Part shown: positions 14,701 through 22,764 of the stretch, one piece after another
How positions within the stretch are numbered: the stretch's first letter is position 1
Layout of the letters: every line of letters starts with the position of its first letter
Source: Poecilobothrus nobilitatus
Taxonomy: Eukaryota > Arthropoda > Insecta > Diptera > Dolichopodidae
Assembly: GCA_947095535.1 (NCBI GenBank)
Contig: OX352774.1
Location: forward strand, 9,734,001 to 9,798,000
DNA length: 64,000 nt
Reading direction: 5' to 3'
The notes under the pieces: generated by a model
Seen by the model: the letters and a program-made list of their open reading frames with translations, nothing else
What the model was told of the DNA's origin: nothing
Database searches by the model: none
Translations under genes and position numbers: made by a program

Positions 14701-17134
14701 TAAATATACCACTTTGTACGTAATAGTGTATGTATACTGATGAAGAACCAAATATTCATTTTTCATATATTAGATTAAATCTGATTCAATCTGATTTCAA
14801 TTTTATTGGTACCATTTTGAATATTATAAAATTATTGATGATATTGGTCCATTTTCGTATATCTTTTATCTTATATTGATTTTTTTAATTTTTGGCACAT
14901 AAATATTAGAATTTTTTTGTTTTTATATTTTTATTTAACATTGTCTGACATTTAAGAAAAATGAATAAACGTCTGAGATTGCAAAATTTAGAATGTGATT
15001 TAGACTCTTAAAGTTTTATGTTTCGAATAAAAAATATAATATTAATTCCAATAATTTTTTTTTTACAATTTGAGTCATTTATAGACAAAACAGAGATTGT
15101 TGAAAGTAAAGACCAAAATATAAAAAAAAAATAAAAAATAAATAATCCATAAATAGATTGAAATATTGAAAAGTAGTTAGAATTTTATTTGTATATTGGT
15201 CTTAAATGTATAACAATAAAGATGATGAAAACTTACAATGTTAAAGTTTGAATAGCAGTTGAAAGAATTATTATAGGATATACCTAATATAAATGGGTAA
15301 TTAGGTGTGATTAATTAACATTAATTTTTTTAAGAAATCTAACTATGATTGTAACAAATGAATCAAATTTAAAAAAAAAATAAACAAAAATCAAACTTAC
15401 AGAATTGTATTTATAACTGTTATACGTGCACAATAAGCTACATTGTTCCTCCTGCTAATCTTCCAAATGTTATTTAAGCAGTTCAGTGATTTATTGGACT
15501 ATTAGTTTTTCGATTCTTTAACTAATATAACTATAGACAATTTTGCCCATAATGGAAAAAAATCTTAAAGCAGTTTCTAAGAGTCGGAAAATGAATAGTA
15601 AGATTTGTGTTCGAGGTTCGAAATGATTGGAAAAAATTAAAGAGCTTTCCTGCATTTCTTTCAGAAAAATTTATTGCACGGCAACACTTAATTTAATAAA
15701 TAGGTGTGTTTATTAGTCTGTCCTAGAACGATCTAGAACAACCTAGAACTGGTTTTTGCGTTCATTAGTTTCAGAACTGTGTTTTTTTTTTTGTCTGAAA
15801 GTGTTCTAATTTGTGTTCATTAAGTTGTCTGAAAGTGTTCTAGGTTCTAGGTTGTAGAAAGTGTCTAGGTTCTAAATTTTTTTAAGAACTGTTTTGGACA
15901 AGATTTTTTGTTGTTGTTTTTTTTTTTTAAATTTTGACAGATACATGTAATGTTTATTAATAATTTTTCTTTTAGTGAAAAATGGTGAAAAAATTGAATT
16001 TGTGAAAATTGAAAAAAAATTTAAACATTAAAGATTAGACATTAAAGATATTAAAGAATAATAATAAAATTTTTTTGACAACTGAAAAAGTAGAACAAAA
16101 AAGTACAAAAAAGCGTTCATTAGTTTTTCTGTGCTAAGTTGTTCTAAAGTGTTTGACGTTTAATTGTATGCTGTTCTGTTCTAAATTTAATAAACACACC
16201 TAATGTGTTATACTTTATATAAATATTTTTAACTTTAACTTTTATGTACTTAGAGGTTTTTACAATTCAGAAAACAATTTTGATTTCCTGATTTTTCATA
16301 ATACTAAAAATGTAGTCTTAACTTAGCTTAACCTGCATATCATCATCCGACTTACCATGTTAAATCCAGATATTTCCGTGCTACTTCATTTTCAATGCAT
16401 TCTTTATTGGTGTACTATATTTAAATTTGAATCTTTGATGATTTCTATAGTGTTTATTCTAATCATTTTAGTTTTAATTATACATACATATATGTATATT
16501 AATTAGCTTGTGAAAACTTTTCTAAAATGTTTCTTTTGAAATTTTTCTAACTGATTATTTAAATTGTGTTAAACTCATTAAATCGGCCGGTTATAATTAA
16601 AATTAAGTACCTACACTTACCTGTTAATTAAATTAAAATTATGTCTAATAAAACCAAAAAAAAAAAAAACACAATTTAAACATATATGTATGTATTATTC
16701 TAAACGTTACTTCAATTAAATAATAATGTAATAATAATAATTTTAATTTAATGTAATTTATATGAATTTCTAAGAAAATAAAAATTCATGTGAATTTTTA
16801 ACTGGAAAACAATCGAGTTATAAGTAGAGCACCATCACTTGTTATGTGGTCGCGTTTTTATAATATAAAAAAAAAATAAAAATAAAAATCAAAAGATTTC
16901 AATATTAAAATGCTTCCAATTTACTTTACAATACAAGTTTCGTTTTTTTTTTCATGATTTTTGAATAGAACTGCCTGGGACTCCTCAGCATTCAAAATGA
17001 AAAAATATAAAAAAAAAAAAAATAATAAAAAATTTACAGTCTAGTCAATTCAAGGATGAAATTTACTTGTATGCCAATCAAATTGGTAATCAATTTACCA
17101 ATTAAAGTTTATATATTATAATAATAATTATATG

Positions 17135-17169
<35 letters not shown>

Positions 17170-18083
17170 ATATGTAAGTTTAAACTTTAAAGAGATGAAC
17201 TTTAATATTATAACCAGATTTAAAAACAAAAAAAACACCAATTTTCGTAATTGAATGAGTGAACTGAAATTGATGTCTTTTATATATTAATTTTTTATTT
17301 TTTTTTATTTTTTGGTTCTCATTAATTGTGAAATTTCAGATCATTTTTATTATAGTGTTATAGATGCAAAACATATAAATTTTTTTTCGAAACTATTGTT
17401 TTGCCTTATTATGGAGTTAAAAAAAAAAAAAAAACATGTTGAATTATTTATTTTTTTTCCAAATAAGGATTTAATGTCAATAAATAATTCTAGTTTTAAA
17501 TTTTTTTTTTTTTGGAGTTAGTTTATTTCTATTGCTAAAAGCTATATTAGAATAATGATAAGAACCATAATTGAGACTATCGATATAGAAAATCATTTCA
17601 TGATTTCGGCACTTTTATACAAATCTTTTTTTTTTTTTTTATTAAGTAAACCCCCTATATAATATTTTCACTAATTCTTTTATTTTTATTTTTATATATT
17701 TATAGCAAATTGAAGGTTATGAACCTGGTATAGATTATCCAGCATATGATACAGTACCGAGAGGATTATCATTTTCATGTCAAGGACGTCTTCCAGGCTA
17801 TTATGCAGATACTGAAACACGTTGCCAAGTATATATATACACGCATTTCATTTAAAATTATTTTAATATTTTATTACTTATAATTTATTTTTTGATTTTT
17901 TAGGTATGGCATTGGTGTCTTCATTCTGGTCATTTATATTCATTCCTTTGTCCAAACGGTACAGTTTTTAATCAAGCTGTACGTGTTTGTGATTGGTGGA
18001 CAAATGTTAATTGTCCTGCATCTGAACAATTATATGATAATAATGATGAATTGTATAGAGATGCAGCTGGAAATCCTATTTGA
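2638..18083 (+). CDS. Secreted one-domain chitin-binding protein (CPAP1-type), three exons, first stop at TGA
   Basis: Joined exons 2638-2721, 17706-17828 and 17904-18083 give 128 residues before a TGA. Residues 1-28 form a signal peptide (hydrophobic core LCATLVFGLFIM). The mature part starts QIEGYEPGIDYPAYD and carries one chitin-binding type-2 (CBM_14) domain with six cysteines at 53, 68, 74, 85, 98 and 106; spacings of 5 residues between the 2nd and 3rd and 12 between the 4th and 5th are typical. Aromatics around VWHWC and CDWW and the sequon NGT (87-89) also fit. Both introns are phase 0 with GT/AG ends. From family knowledge, such proteins are secreted and bind chitin in cuticle; a tracheal or epidermal role is inference. 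The start codon was chosen because it alone gives a signal peptide running into a GTAAGT donor. The frame continues past the TGA (separate entry). No orthologue name is assigned. Confidence 0.9.
3998..4142 (-). repeat. S3 dispersed repeat, copy B, inverted
   Basis: The reverse complement reads CTAATGATTTCAGAAACTGA, then AATGATAAAAAACTTAGTGG and GAGTGGAAAGGAAATAAAAA, matching the S3 repeat including its A-rich end at the low-coordinate side. It lies in intron 1. Confidence 0.5.
7140..7731 (+). pseudogene. LINE fragment: C-terminal reverse transcriptase region, decayed
   Basis: Broken frames give KYLGCWLQEDWNSEKEIKCR, ARNAFFKFKKLLCIYKMNLS, then after a stop the longer open piece at 7358-7585 with ALRHLKWG/IEAFEMG, ILWVYHVTNEEVLKTMN and LIIQGKIKRKRNVGRKQLS, continuing SWLRNIRNWTGITNIGDLIH. 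These are the well-known C-terminal motifs of insect non-LTR retrotransposon polyproteins (EAFEMW, WVDHVTNEEVL, GKRxxGRR). The end GCAGCTAAAGAAGAAGAA resembles the short simple 3' tail of RTE-type elements; clade assignment is tentative. Stops and frameshifts show it is dead. It sits in the sense direction in intron 1. Confidence 0.75.
9621..9715 (+). repeat. S1 tRNA-derived SINE copy
   Basis: CCAATGGTGTAATTTTTGAGAC (degenerate A box) followed by GGCTTAGATCCCGGCTG (degenerate B box) and an A-rich tail AATAAAAAAAATAA. It matches the better preserved minus-strand copy at 59365-59470. Confidence 0.6.
9850..9985 (+). repeat. S3 dispersed repeat, copy C
   Basis: Starts ATAAGATAATAGATGGCGCA, identical to the start of copies D and E, then GATTCTAGAAACTGAAGCTT and ATAAATGACTTAGTGGAAG, ending AGAAAGGAAAAAAA. 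The middle portion is shorter than in copy D. In intron 1. Confidence 0.6.
12050..12240 (-). repeat. S2 tRNA-derived SINE, inverted copy
   Basis: The reverse complement starts GGGGCCTTGGTGACCCGGTG, has a B-box-like GTAGGTTCAAAACCCAC, the body ATTCCCCTTACGAC and TATTTATGGGACAGAGGAAT, and ends in an A tail (the T run near 12051). Same family as 20971-21174 (+) and 56530-56712 (-). Confidence 0.75.
12868..12914. repeat. Degenerate (CATT)n / (TTCAA)n microsatellite
   Basis: Successive units CATTCATTCCATTCATTCAA, then ttcattcaattcgttcaattcatt. No further structure. Confidence 0.7.
13770..13850 (+). repeat. S1 SINE copy, first of a tandem pair
   Basis: CCAACCAATGGTGTAATTGA then TTAAGACACAG, with a decayed B-box side (TCATTCGGGTCTCG). 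With upstream sequence CAAGCTTCTGCAATTCTCAG it is repeated about 140 bp downstream, so the two copies form a tandem duplication. Confidence 0.5.
13911..13985 (+). repeat. S1 SINE copy, second of a tandem pair
   Basis: AATGATGGTGTAATTGGTTA, TTCGAAAGGCCTCGACTTG, AACCCCGGTGC. It is preceded by AAGCTTCTGAAATTTCCGAA, like the first copy, and is followed directly by the repeat also found at 16202-16420. Confidence 0.5.
13982..14152 (-). repeat. Dispersed repeat copy with an unoccupied MITE target site
   Basis: The reverse complement (CACTTAATTTAATAAATGTG, TTATACTTTATATAAATA, GGTTTTTACAATTCAGAAAA, TTTATTTTCAATGCATTC) matches sequence on both sides of the 500-bp element at 15702-16201. It therefore preserves the empty insertion site; the 3-bp target is ATT on this strand at 14131-14133. 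Confidence 0.7.
14221..14410 (+). repeat. S3 dispersed repeat, copy D (longest)
   Basis: Begins TATAAGATAATAGATGGCGC, then GATGCAGCCGAGTAGTTGAC, AGCTTAGTGGAACTAATGAT, TCTAGAAACTGAAGCTTATT and GATGACTTAGTAAATA. It carries both the 5' block shared with copies C and E and the middle block shared with copy A, so it best defines the full unit of about 190 bp. Confidence 0.65.
15702..16201. mobile_element. 500-bp MITE with AGGTGTGTTTATTA ends and AAT target duplication
   Basis: 14-bp terminal inverted repeats AGGTGTGTTTATTA, flanked by AAT on both sides (15699-15701 and 16202-16204). The empty site in a related repeat (about 14121-14150, inverted) confirms the borders and a 3-bp duplication. Inside are direct repeats (GCGTTCATTAGTTT at about 15759 and 16114; CTGAAAGTGTTCTA twice; CTAGGTTCTAGGTTGTAG) and no coding frame. 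A 3-bp duplication fits PIF/Harbinger or CACTA-like transposases better than mariner (TA) or hAT (8 bp), but the end sequence is not one I recognise. Confidence 0.75.
16202..16420 (+). repeat. Dispersed repeat split by the MITE (with 15681-15701)
   Basis: AATGTGTTATACTTTATATA and GGTTTTTACAATTCAGAAAA continue the copy begun at 15681-15701 and match the inverted copy 13982-14152. This copy has about 80 bp extra before GCTACTTCATTTTCAATG. Confidence 0.6.
17139..17165. repeat. (TA)n microsatellite in intron 1
   Basis: Uninterrupted TA repeat flanked by TATG units. Confidence 0.9.
17706..17828 (+). CDS. Exon 2: first part of chitin-binding domain
   Basis: 41 codons, phase 0 at both ends, preceded by a pyrimidine tract and ending CGTTGCCAA before donor GTATAT. 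It encodes the linker QIEGYEPGIDYPAYD and the domain start with the first two cysteines (SFSCQGRLPGYYAD, TETRCQ). Base composition is less extreme than in the flanking intron. Confidence 0.92.
17829..17903 (+). other. Second intron, 75 bp
   Basis: GTATATATATAC at the 5' end and TTTTTTGATTTTTTAG at the 3' end, phase 0. It separates Cys-Gln from Val-Trp-His-Trp-Cys inside the chitin-binding domain. Confidence 0.88.
17904..18083 (+). CDS. Exon 3: rest of chitin-binding domain up to in-frame TGA
   Basis: 59 sense codons, then TGA (18081-18083). It encodes VWHWCLHSGHLYSF, LCPNGTVFNQ and VRVCDWWTNVNC with the last four cysteines, then an acidic tail SEQLYDNNDELYRDAAGNPI. The frame matches exons 1 and 2 exactly. 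The same frame stays open after the TGA, so this exon physically extends to at least 18866. Confidence 0.9.
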   Translation, partial: VWHWCLHSGHLYSFLCPNGTVFNQAVRVCDWWTNVNCPASEQLYDNNDELYRDAAGNPI

Positions 18084-18866
18084 TATGAGGCGAAAAAATA
18101 TCAAAATTTATCATCAGTTATTAATAAGAATAAAACAAAATTTGAAAGAATAATTGAAACTACAACCAGAAAATCAACATTAACATCAAATTTAATTAAA
18201 TCACAATATTCGAAAAATTTAATTTCAACATCAACATTATCATCAATATCATCGTCATCATTAAAATCTTTAAAATTACAATCAATAAATCAAAATCATC
18301 GTAATAACAATAATTTTATATCAACTGCAATACCATATAGAATTTCAACTAATACAGATATAGATGCTCATCATGGGCGTAAAAGACTGCATCAAAAACC
18401 AAATTCAATAGAACCAAATAAAAATATAAACAGCCAGTATAAAAATAATAATTACAATTATGATAATAAATATTTAATTAATAATATTAGTAAAAAAGAA
18501 AATCATAATAAAATTAGTGCAGTAACAGATTCTTTATTAACAACAATAAATTTTACAACAATAGCACCAAAATATACAAGAATAATGCAAAATAATTTTA
18601 GAGGTTCATCTAAATATATTAATAGTAATAAATTAACCCAAAGTAATAACAATAGTAATAATAATAATAATAATAATAGAAAAAATAATAGTAATAGCAA
18701 TAGACAAAGTAAAAGTAGTAAAAATAAACAAAAATTTAATTCAAATTCTATAAATTCAGAAGATGATGTATTAAAAGATTATAAAAGTATGATTAAAAAT
18801 AAATATAATATTGATTATGATCATTCGTTAGATGATGAATACGAAATTATTGAGGCCATCGAATAG
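18084..18866 (+). CDS. In-frame 260-codon extension after the TGA (candidate stop-codon readthrough)
   Basis: Directly after the TGA at 18081, in the same frame, 260 sense codons run to a TAG at 18864. The translation is rich in Asn, Ser, Lys and Thr, has a run of seven Asn near 18657-18677, a basic patch (HHGRKRLHQK, from about 18370) and an acidic end (DYDHSLDDEYEIIEAIE). At this AT content a random frame should meet a stop about every ten codons, so the frame has been kept open by selection or opened very recently. Frequent TCA, AAT and AAA codons look like real low-complexity protein. Options: UGA readthrough, a recent nonsense mutation or assembly error in a longer protein, or an unseen splice form. 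An ATG-started piece lies inside (18585). No known domain is recognised. Confidence 0.6.
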   Translation, partial: YEAKKYQNLSSVINKNKTKFERIIETTTRKSTLTSNLIKSQYSKNLISTSTLSSISSSSLKSLKLQSINQNHRNNNNFISTAIPYRISTNTDIDAHHGRKRLHQKPNSIEPNKNINSQYKNNNYNYDNKYLINNISKKENHNKISAVTDSLLTTINFTTIAPKYTRIMQNNFRGSSKYINSNKLTQSNNNSNNNNNNNRKNNSNSNRQSKSSKNKQKFNSNSINSEDDVLKDYKSMIKNKYNIDYDHSLDDEYEIIEAIE

Positions 18867-19300
18867 TAAAAAAAAATATATATACACATATATATGTAAT
18901 TTAATTCTTTTTTTTTTTGTTTAGTTCTTTAGACTTTTAACAGACTAGAAATTGATATTTTTTTCAACCCTTTAGTTTCTGTTTAAATGGAAAAATTTCC
19001 ATGTAACATGAAGAAATCTTAGTTTAATTTAAACCTATACGTATTTTTTTGTCTATTAACATTGAGTGAATTTTGAAATCTCAAATAATTGCATCGAATG
19101 GTATATCTTTTACTTTTTTCATTTGTGATTTCAAATGAAAGCCAAGGTAGATCATTCCATTAATAACATATCATATGAAATCTTTTTTGAGAAATAGAGT
19201 AAAACAAATTTTTTTTCTTTGTACAGAATCCAAAACAAACAAAATGTTTCTTATTTCTTATTAATATAAGTATTTTATCATATTTTACTTTTAGAATATA
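18867..19300. other. 3' flank of the chitin-binding gene
   Basis: AT-rich, no gene seen. No AATAAA lies close to the TAG; the first candidates fall inside the repeat region beyond 19590, so the transcript end is not resolved. Confidence 0.4.
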
Positions 19301-19301
19301 T

Positions 19302-20214
19302 TATAGGGTGATGATCTTTTGACAGGTTGTGATTCAAATTTAACATTATGTATTTCAAAAAATACTTTTAAAAAAACCTACAAAATTTTGTTCTGTTAAT
19401 ATTTATTAGATTTCTTAGATTTCTATATATAGGGTGTCCGAAAGTTGAAAGTCACGAAGACAGCACGTGATAGAGGAGGTCGAAATAAGTTAAAAATTGT
19501 TCTAGAAAGTATGGGTTTACCAATAGTCCATATATTTTTTTTTGAACTAAATTTTAATGAAGCATAAGGTAATATTAAATTTTTCAAAAACTCAAGATAC
19601 AATAAAAATGATGATAACAAAAATTAAAACAATGATTTTCATAAATTAAAAAATGAGATAAAAATCTTATATTAATAACGGTTTTTTATAAAAAAAAGTA
19701 CAGTTACTTTAAAAAATATTTTAAAATATCAACATTTTTCGACTATATTCAAGGTCATAACTATATTCAACTGTGGAATTTAGAAAAAATGAAGATATTA
19801 GTAGAAAAGATCATAAACTCAGTTGCATATCGATACTTAATCGAATTTTATATATTGTACAGGGGTGAAGATATTATGCTTTTAAAAACTTAACGAAAAC
19901 ATTTTGAAATTCGCTATTTCGGAAAACGTTAAGAATAGATTACACCTCAGGAAGAAATTTTTGTTTGTTTCGATCTACCTTATCACCTCCTTTATTCATG
20001 ACCGTCGACTTCCGGATACTCTGTATATTAAATGTTATGCCTTGGCTGAAATAGTTGTTGCATTTATTGAACATTGCATTGAAAAAAAACAATAAAATTT
20101 CATAATTAGGATCCAAAATACAGTTTAGATGAGACAAATTGTCTTAATTTAAATTTTGATTCAAATTTTTGATTTAAAAATTAAAATGTCAAAACCTCAT
20201 CACTTCACTAATAT
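19302..20214. mobile_element. Probable outer TIR element (MITE) with a second element nested inside
   Basis: The left end TATAGGGTGATGATCTTTTG and the reverse complement of the right end (GTGATGAGGTTTTGACA) share GTGATGA..TTTTGACA, followed on both sides by GATTCAAATTT or a close variant. The ends are imperfect, so borders are approximate. It has no transposase frame. Confidence 0.4.
19430..20025. mobile_element. Mariner/Tc1-like MITE with long imperfect inverted ends, nested
   Basis: The left end TAGGGTGTCCGAAAGTTGAA and the reverse-complemented right end TACAGAGTATCCGGAAGTCG extend into related sequence for about 65 bp (left AGAGGAGGTCGAAATAAG, right AAGGTAGATCGAAACAAA). TA at each end is compatible with a TA target. 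The short frames inside (19423, 19904, 19940) are chance. Confidence 0.5.
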
Positions 20215-20970
20215 ATAAATTATTGTAAATAAATTTAGCATATATTTGCGTATTAAATTTCATAATATAAATAATATTAGTCTAATTTTTATTATTTTAT
20301 TTTTATTTTAATTTTAATTATACTTTAGAAAATTAAGAAAATTTTTAGTTTTATTTTATAATAAAAAAAAAAAAAAATAATGAAATGCTGCAACTAAAAA
20401 CAAAAATTATTATGTATTTTAAAAACAAAACTTTTGAAATTAATTAAAATATCATTTAATTTCAGCAAAATGTTATGTATTTTATATTATGTATAATATA
20501 AAATTACATATAAAATATAAAATGTATTATATAATTATTTAGTTAAATAGTTGTGATAATAAATACTCAAAAAAAAAAAAAAACCAAGTTATTTTAATTA
20601 TATACAGGATGATTTAGATTGTAAGCATTGTGCAAGATCACGAAGAAAATAGTTGATTAAGGTAGAGAAAAGAAGAGCTTTGAACAAACACAAAATCTTT
20701 TTGGAACAGTAGGTCTATTTTTAAAAGTTCTAGAGATAACGAGACCCAAAGTTTTCAAAAATCATTTTCTATATTTTCTACATCGAAACTCGAAAGGATG
20801 CACATTTAAATTATATTCAAGACTCATTAAACACATTCTTTTGTAATTATGGTAACAAACATTTTCCATTTCAGCCCACAGACACATAATTTATTTTTAT
20901 AAATTTTGAACAATTTAAAAATATTTACTTGTATGTTCATTTAAATGTTGTCTGAGATACAATTTTGTTT

Positions 20971-21174
20971 TGGGAACTCGGTGGCCTAGTGGGTAAAAGA
21001 GTATAAAATACGCTGTAAACACCGAGGGAGTGTGGATTCGAATCCCACACACGTCGTAAGAGTAATTACCCCTTACAACATGTACAGCCACGTCTGAAAA
21101 GGAAAGTCTGTATAATTTCCTAATTGTTACACATTTATGTGGCAGGGAAATGCACTAAAAAAAAAAAAAAAATT
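20971..21174 (+). repeat. S2 tRNA-derived SINE, best preserved copy
   Basis: The A box TGGCCTAGTGG (20982-20992) and the B box GGATTCGAATCC (about 21034-21045) are both intact and sit in a tRNA-like head. The body is CACGTCGTAAGAGTAATTAC, GTCTGTATAATTTCC and ACATTTATGTGGCAGGGAAA, then A15 or so. Intact pol III boxes and a clean A tail suggest a young insertion. Other copies: 12050-12240 (-), 56530-56712 (-) and perhaps 59221-59300 (-). Confidence 0.85.
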
Positions 21175-21566
21175 TCGCTTTAAAGTACATTTTTGGAAAA
21201 TGTGGTACAAAGCTTTGTATTGCCAGTCTGTCTGTTAGCACTTCTTAAGAGAACACCATTTAAAGAAAAAGTAAAAATTTTAGCATGAATGGAATCATAT
21301 AATATCTAGTTTTTCCCGAATTTAAAGCTTTAAGCTCTGAAAGATGGCCAAAAGCTATATTTTACTTGTTTTTACTAAGCTTTACGAAATAATTTTTTAA
21401 AAGCAAAATGTTAAAAAACTAAAGACAATTTTGTATAAGTAAACCTGTTATTTAAAAAGAAAAATTATAAAATTTCGGATCTTTAATTTTGAATCTCTTT
21501 TTTAAATCTCTAAATTTTAAAACCTCTAATTTTGAGTAAAATCTGAGTAAAAGTTTTGAAATTAAG

Positions 21567-22764
21567 TATAGGGTGTTCAAAATTGAGGTATTATTTTGAT
21601 TTTGCAGCCATTTTTTTTTCTACCTGGAATTTTTATACGAGATTTCTTTAGGTATATTCTAAATACATTCCGGTTAGTTAATAACGTTACATGAAGGAAC
21701 GACGTGTTTTTGTTATTACAACATTTTTTGAAAATGGTAAAAGTTTTCAAGATGTAATTAGGAAATTTCGAACAAAATTTGGTAGAGAAAATGCTCCAAC
21801 AAATCGTGCCATCAAGCTGATGGTTGATAAATTTCTAGAAACTGGATCTGTTCTTGATAACAGAGGCAACATTTATCAACGTAGTGGCCGTTCAACCGAG
21901 AATGTAGCAGAAGTGTTGAAGAAGATCCAAAAACTTCCATTCGTCATCGTTCGCAGCAATTAAATATCAAACCATCCACATTATTCAACATTTTGCATCG
22001 TGATCTCCATTTAAAGGCTTATAAGATCCAGCTGACGCAAGAATTAAAACCAACTGACCATGCTCAATGGCTACGTCAATAAACAGAATTGCCGCATTTG
22101 GGGTGAAGAGAATCCAAGGGTTATCTTAGAGCAACCAGTACATCCACAAAAATTTACGGTTTGGTGTGGTTTGTGGTCAGGAGGAATCATCGGACCGCAT
22201 TTTTTTGAAAACGCAAATGGAAATGCGATTACGGTCAATGGAAATCGCTACAGGGAGATGATCCGAAGCTTTTTGTGGCGGGAAATTGATGATTTGGACG
22301 TAGAGAATATGTGGTTTCAACAGGACGGTGCCACTTGCTACACAGCAAGAGAAACAATGGATTTTTTGAAGGAAAAGTTCGTAGATCGCATTATTTCTCG
22401 TAGCCTCCTCTACGATGTGGTGTGATAAGATCGTGCGATTTGACACCGTTGGATTTTTTTTTGTGGGGTTTTGTGAAATCGAAAGTGTATAGCAATAATC
22501 CCACAACAATTCAAGAGCTTAAAAACAACATTATCGAGCAGATTTCAACCATTGAGAACAGTTTATTGAACAACGTGATTCAGGATTTTGTTAAAAGATT
22601 GGAAGCCTACCGAAGTGGTAGAGGGGGCCACTTGGCTGATATAATTTTTCATTATTAACTGGAACCTATTTGTAATAAATTAAAATAAAAATATATTTAA
22701 TATTTCAAAAAAAAGTCTTTTTTTATTAAAATTAAAATGATACCTCAATTTTGAACACCCTATA
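21567..22764 (+). mobile_element. Defective mariner-family transposon with near-intact inverted ends
   Basis: The ends TATAGGGTGTTCAAAATTGA... (21567-21603) and their inverted copy (22728-22764) match at 35 of 37 positions, the outer 24 perfectly. TA dinucleotides flank the ends, the mariner/Tc1 target. The element is about 1.2 kb and encodes a broken transposase (separate entry). The nearly identical ends show recent mobility, probably with transposase supplied by another copy. Confidence 0.9.
21691..22658 (+). pseudogene. Mariner-type transposase, frameshifted and internally deleted
   Basis: An N-terminal helix-turn-helix part (MKERRVFVITTFFENGKSFQ, about 75 residues) reads in one frame, then shifts near 21910 to VEEDPKTSIRHRSQQLNI and STLFNILHRDLHLKAYKIQL. 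At about 22065 the text jumps to LNGYVNKQNCRIWGEENP; the stretch that normally carries the first catalytic Asp is missing, so an internal deletion is inferred. The core WCGLWSGGIIGPHFFEN and WFQQDGATCYTA (second Asp) is present to 22400. A further frameshift leads to SCDLTPLDFFLWGFVKSKVY (third Asp) and a stop at 22656. It cannot make active enzyme. Confidence 0.9.

Larger units (their letters stand above)
2722..17705 (+). other. First intron, about 15 kb, with many repeat insertions
   Basis: Donor GTAAGT, acceptor TTTATAG. It is 14,984 bp, against 75 bp for intron 2. It contains a minus-strand S3 repeat (3998), a LINE tail (7140), S1 SINEs (9621, 13770, 13911), S3 repeats (9850, 14221), a minus-strand S2 SINE (12050) and a MITE (15702). 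Apart from these it is T/A homopolymer-rich with only short chance frames. First introns of this size often hold enhancers, but I identified no specific regulatory site. Confidence 0.8.

Noticed and set aside
18503..18700. Minus-strand frame rich in Leu
   Set aside because: It is the antisense of the Asn/Ser codon runs in the sense frame of exon 3.
20484..20509. ATTTTATATTAT / ATAATATAAAAT palindrome
   Set aside because: Pure A/T, expected by chance in this composition.
22177..22509. 110-codon minus-strand frame
   Set aside because: Antisense of the mariner transposase, whose sense motifs are clear.
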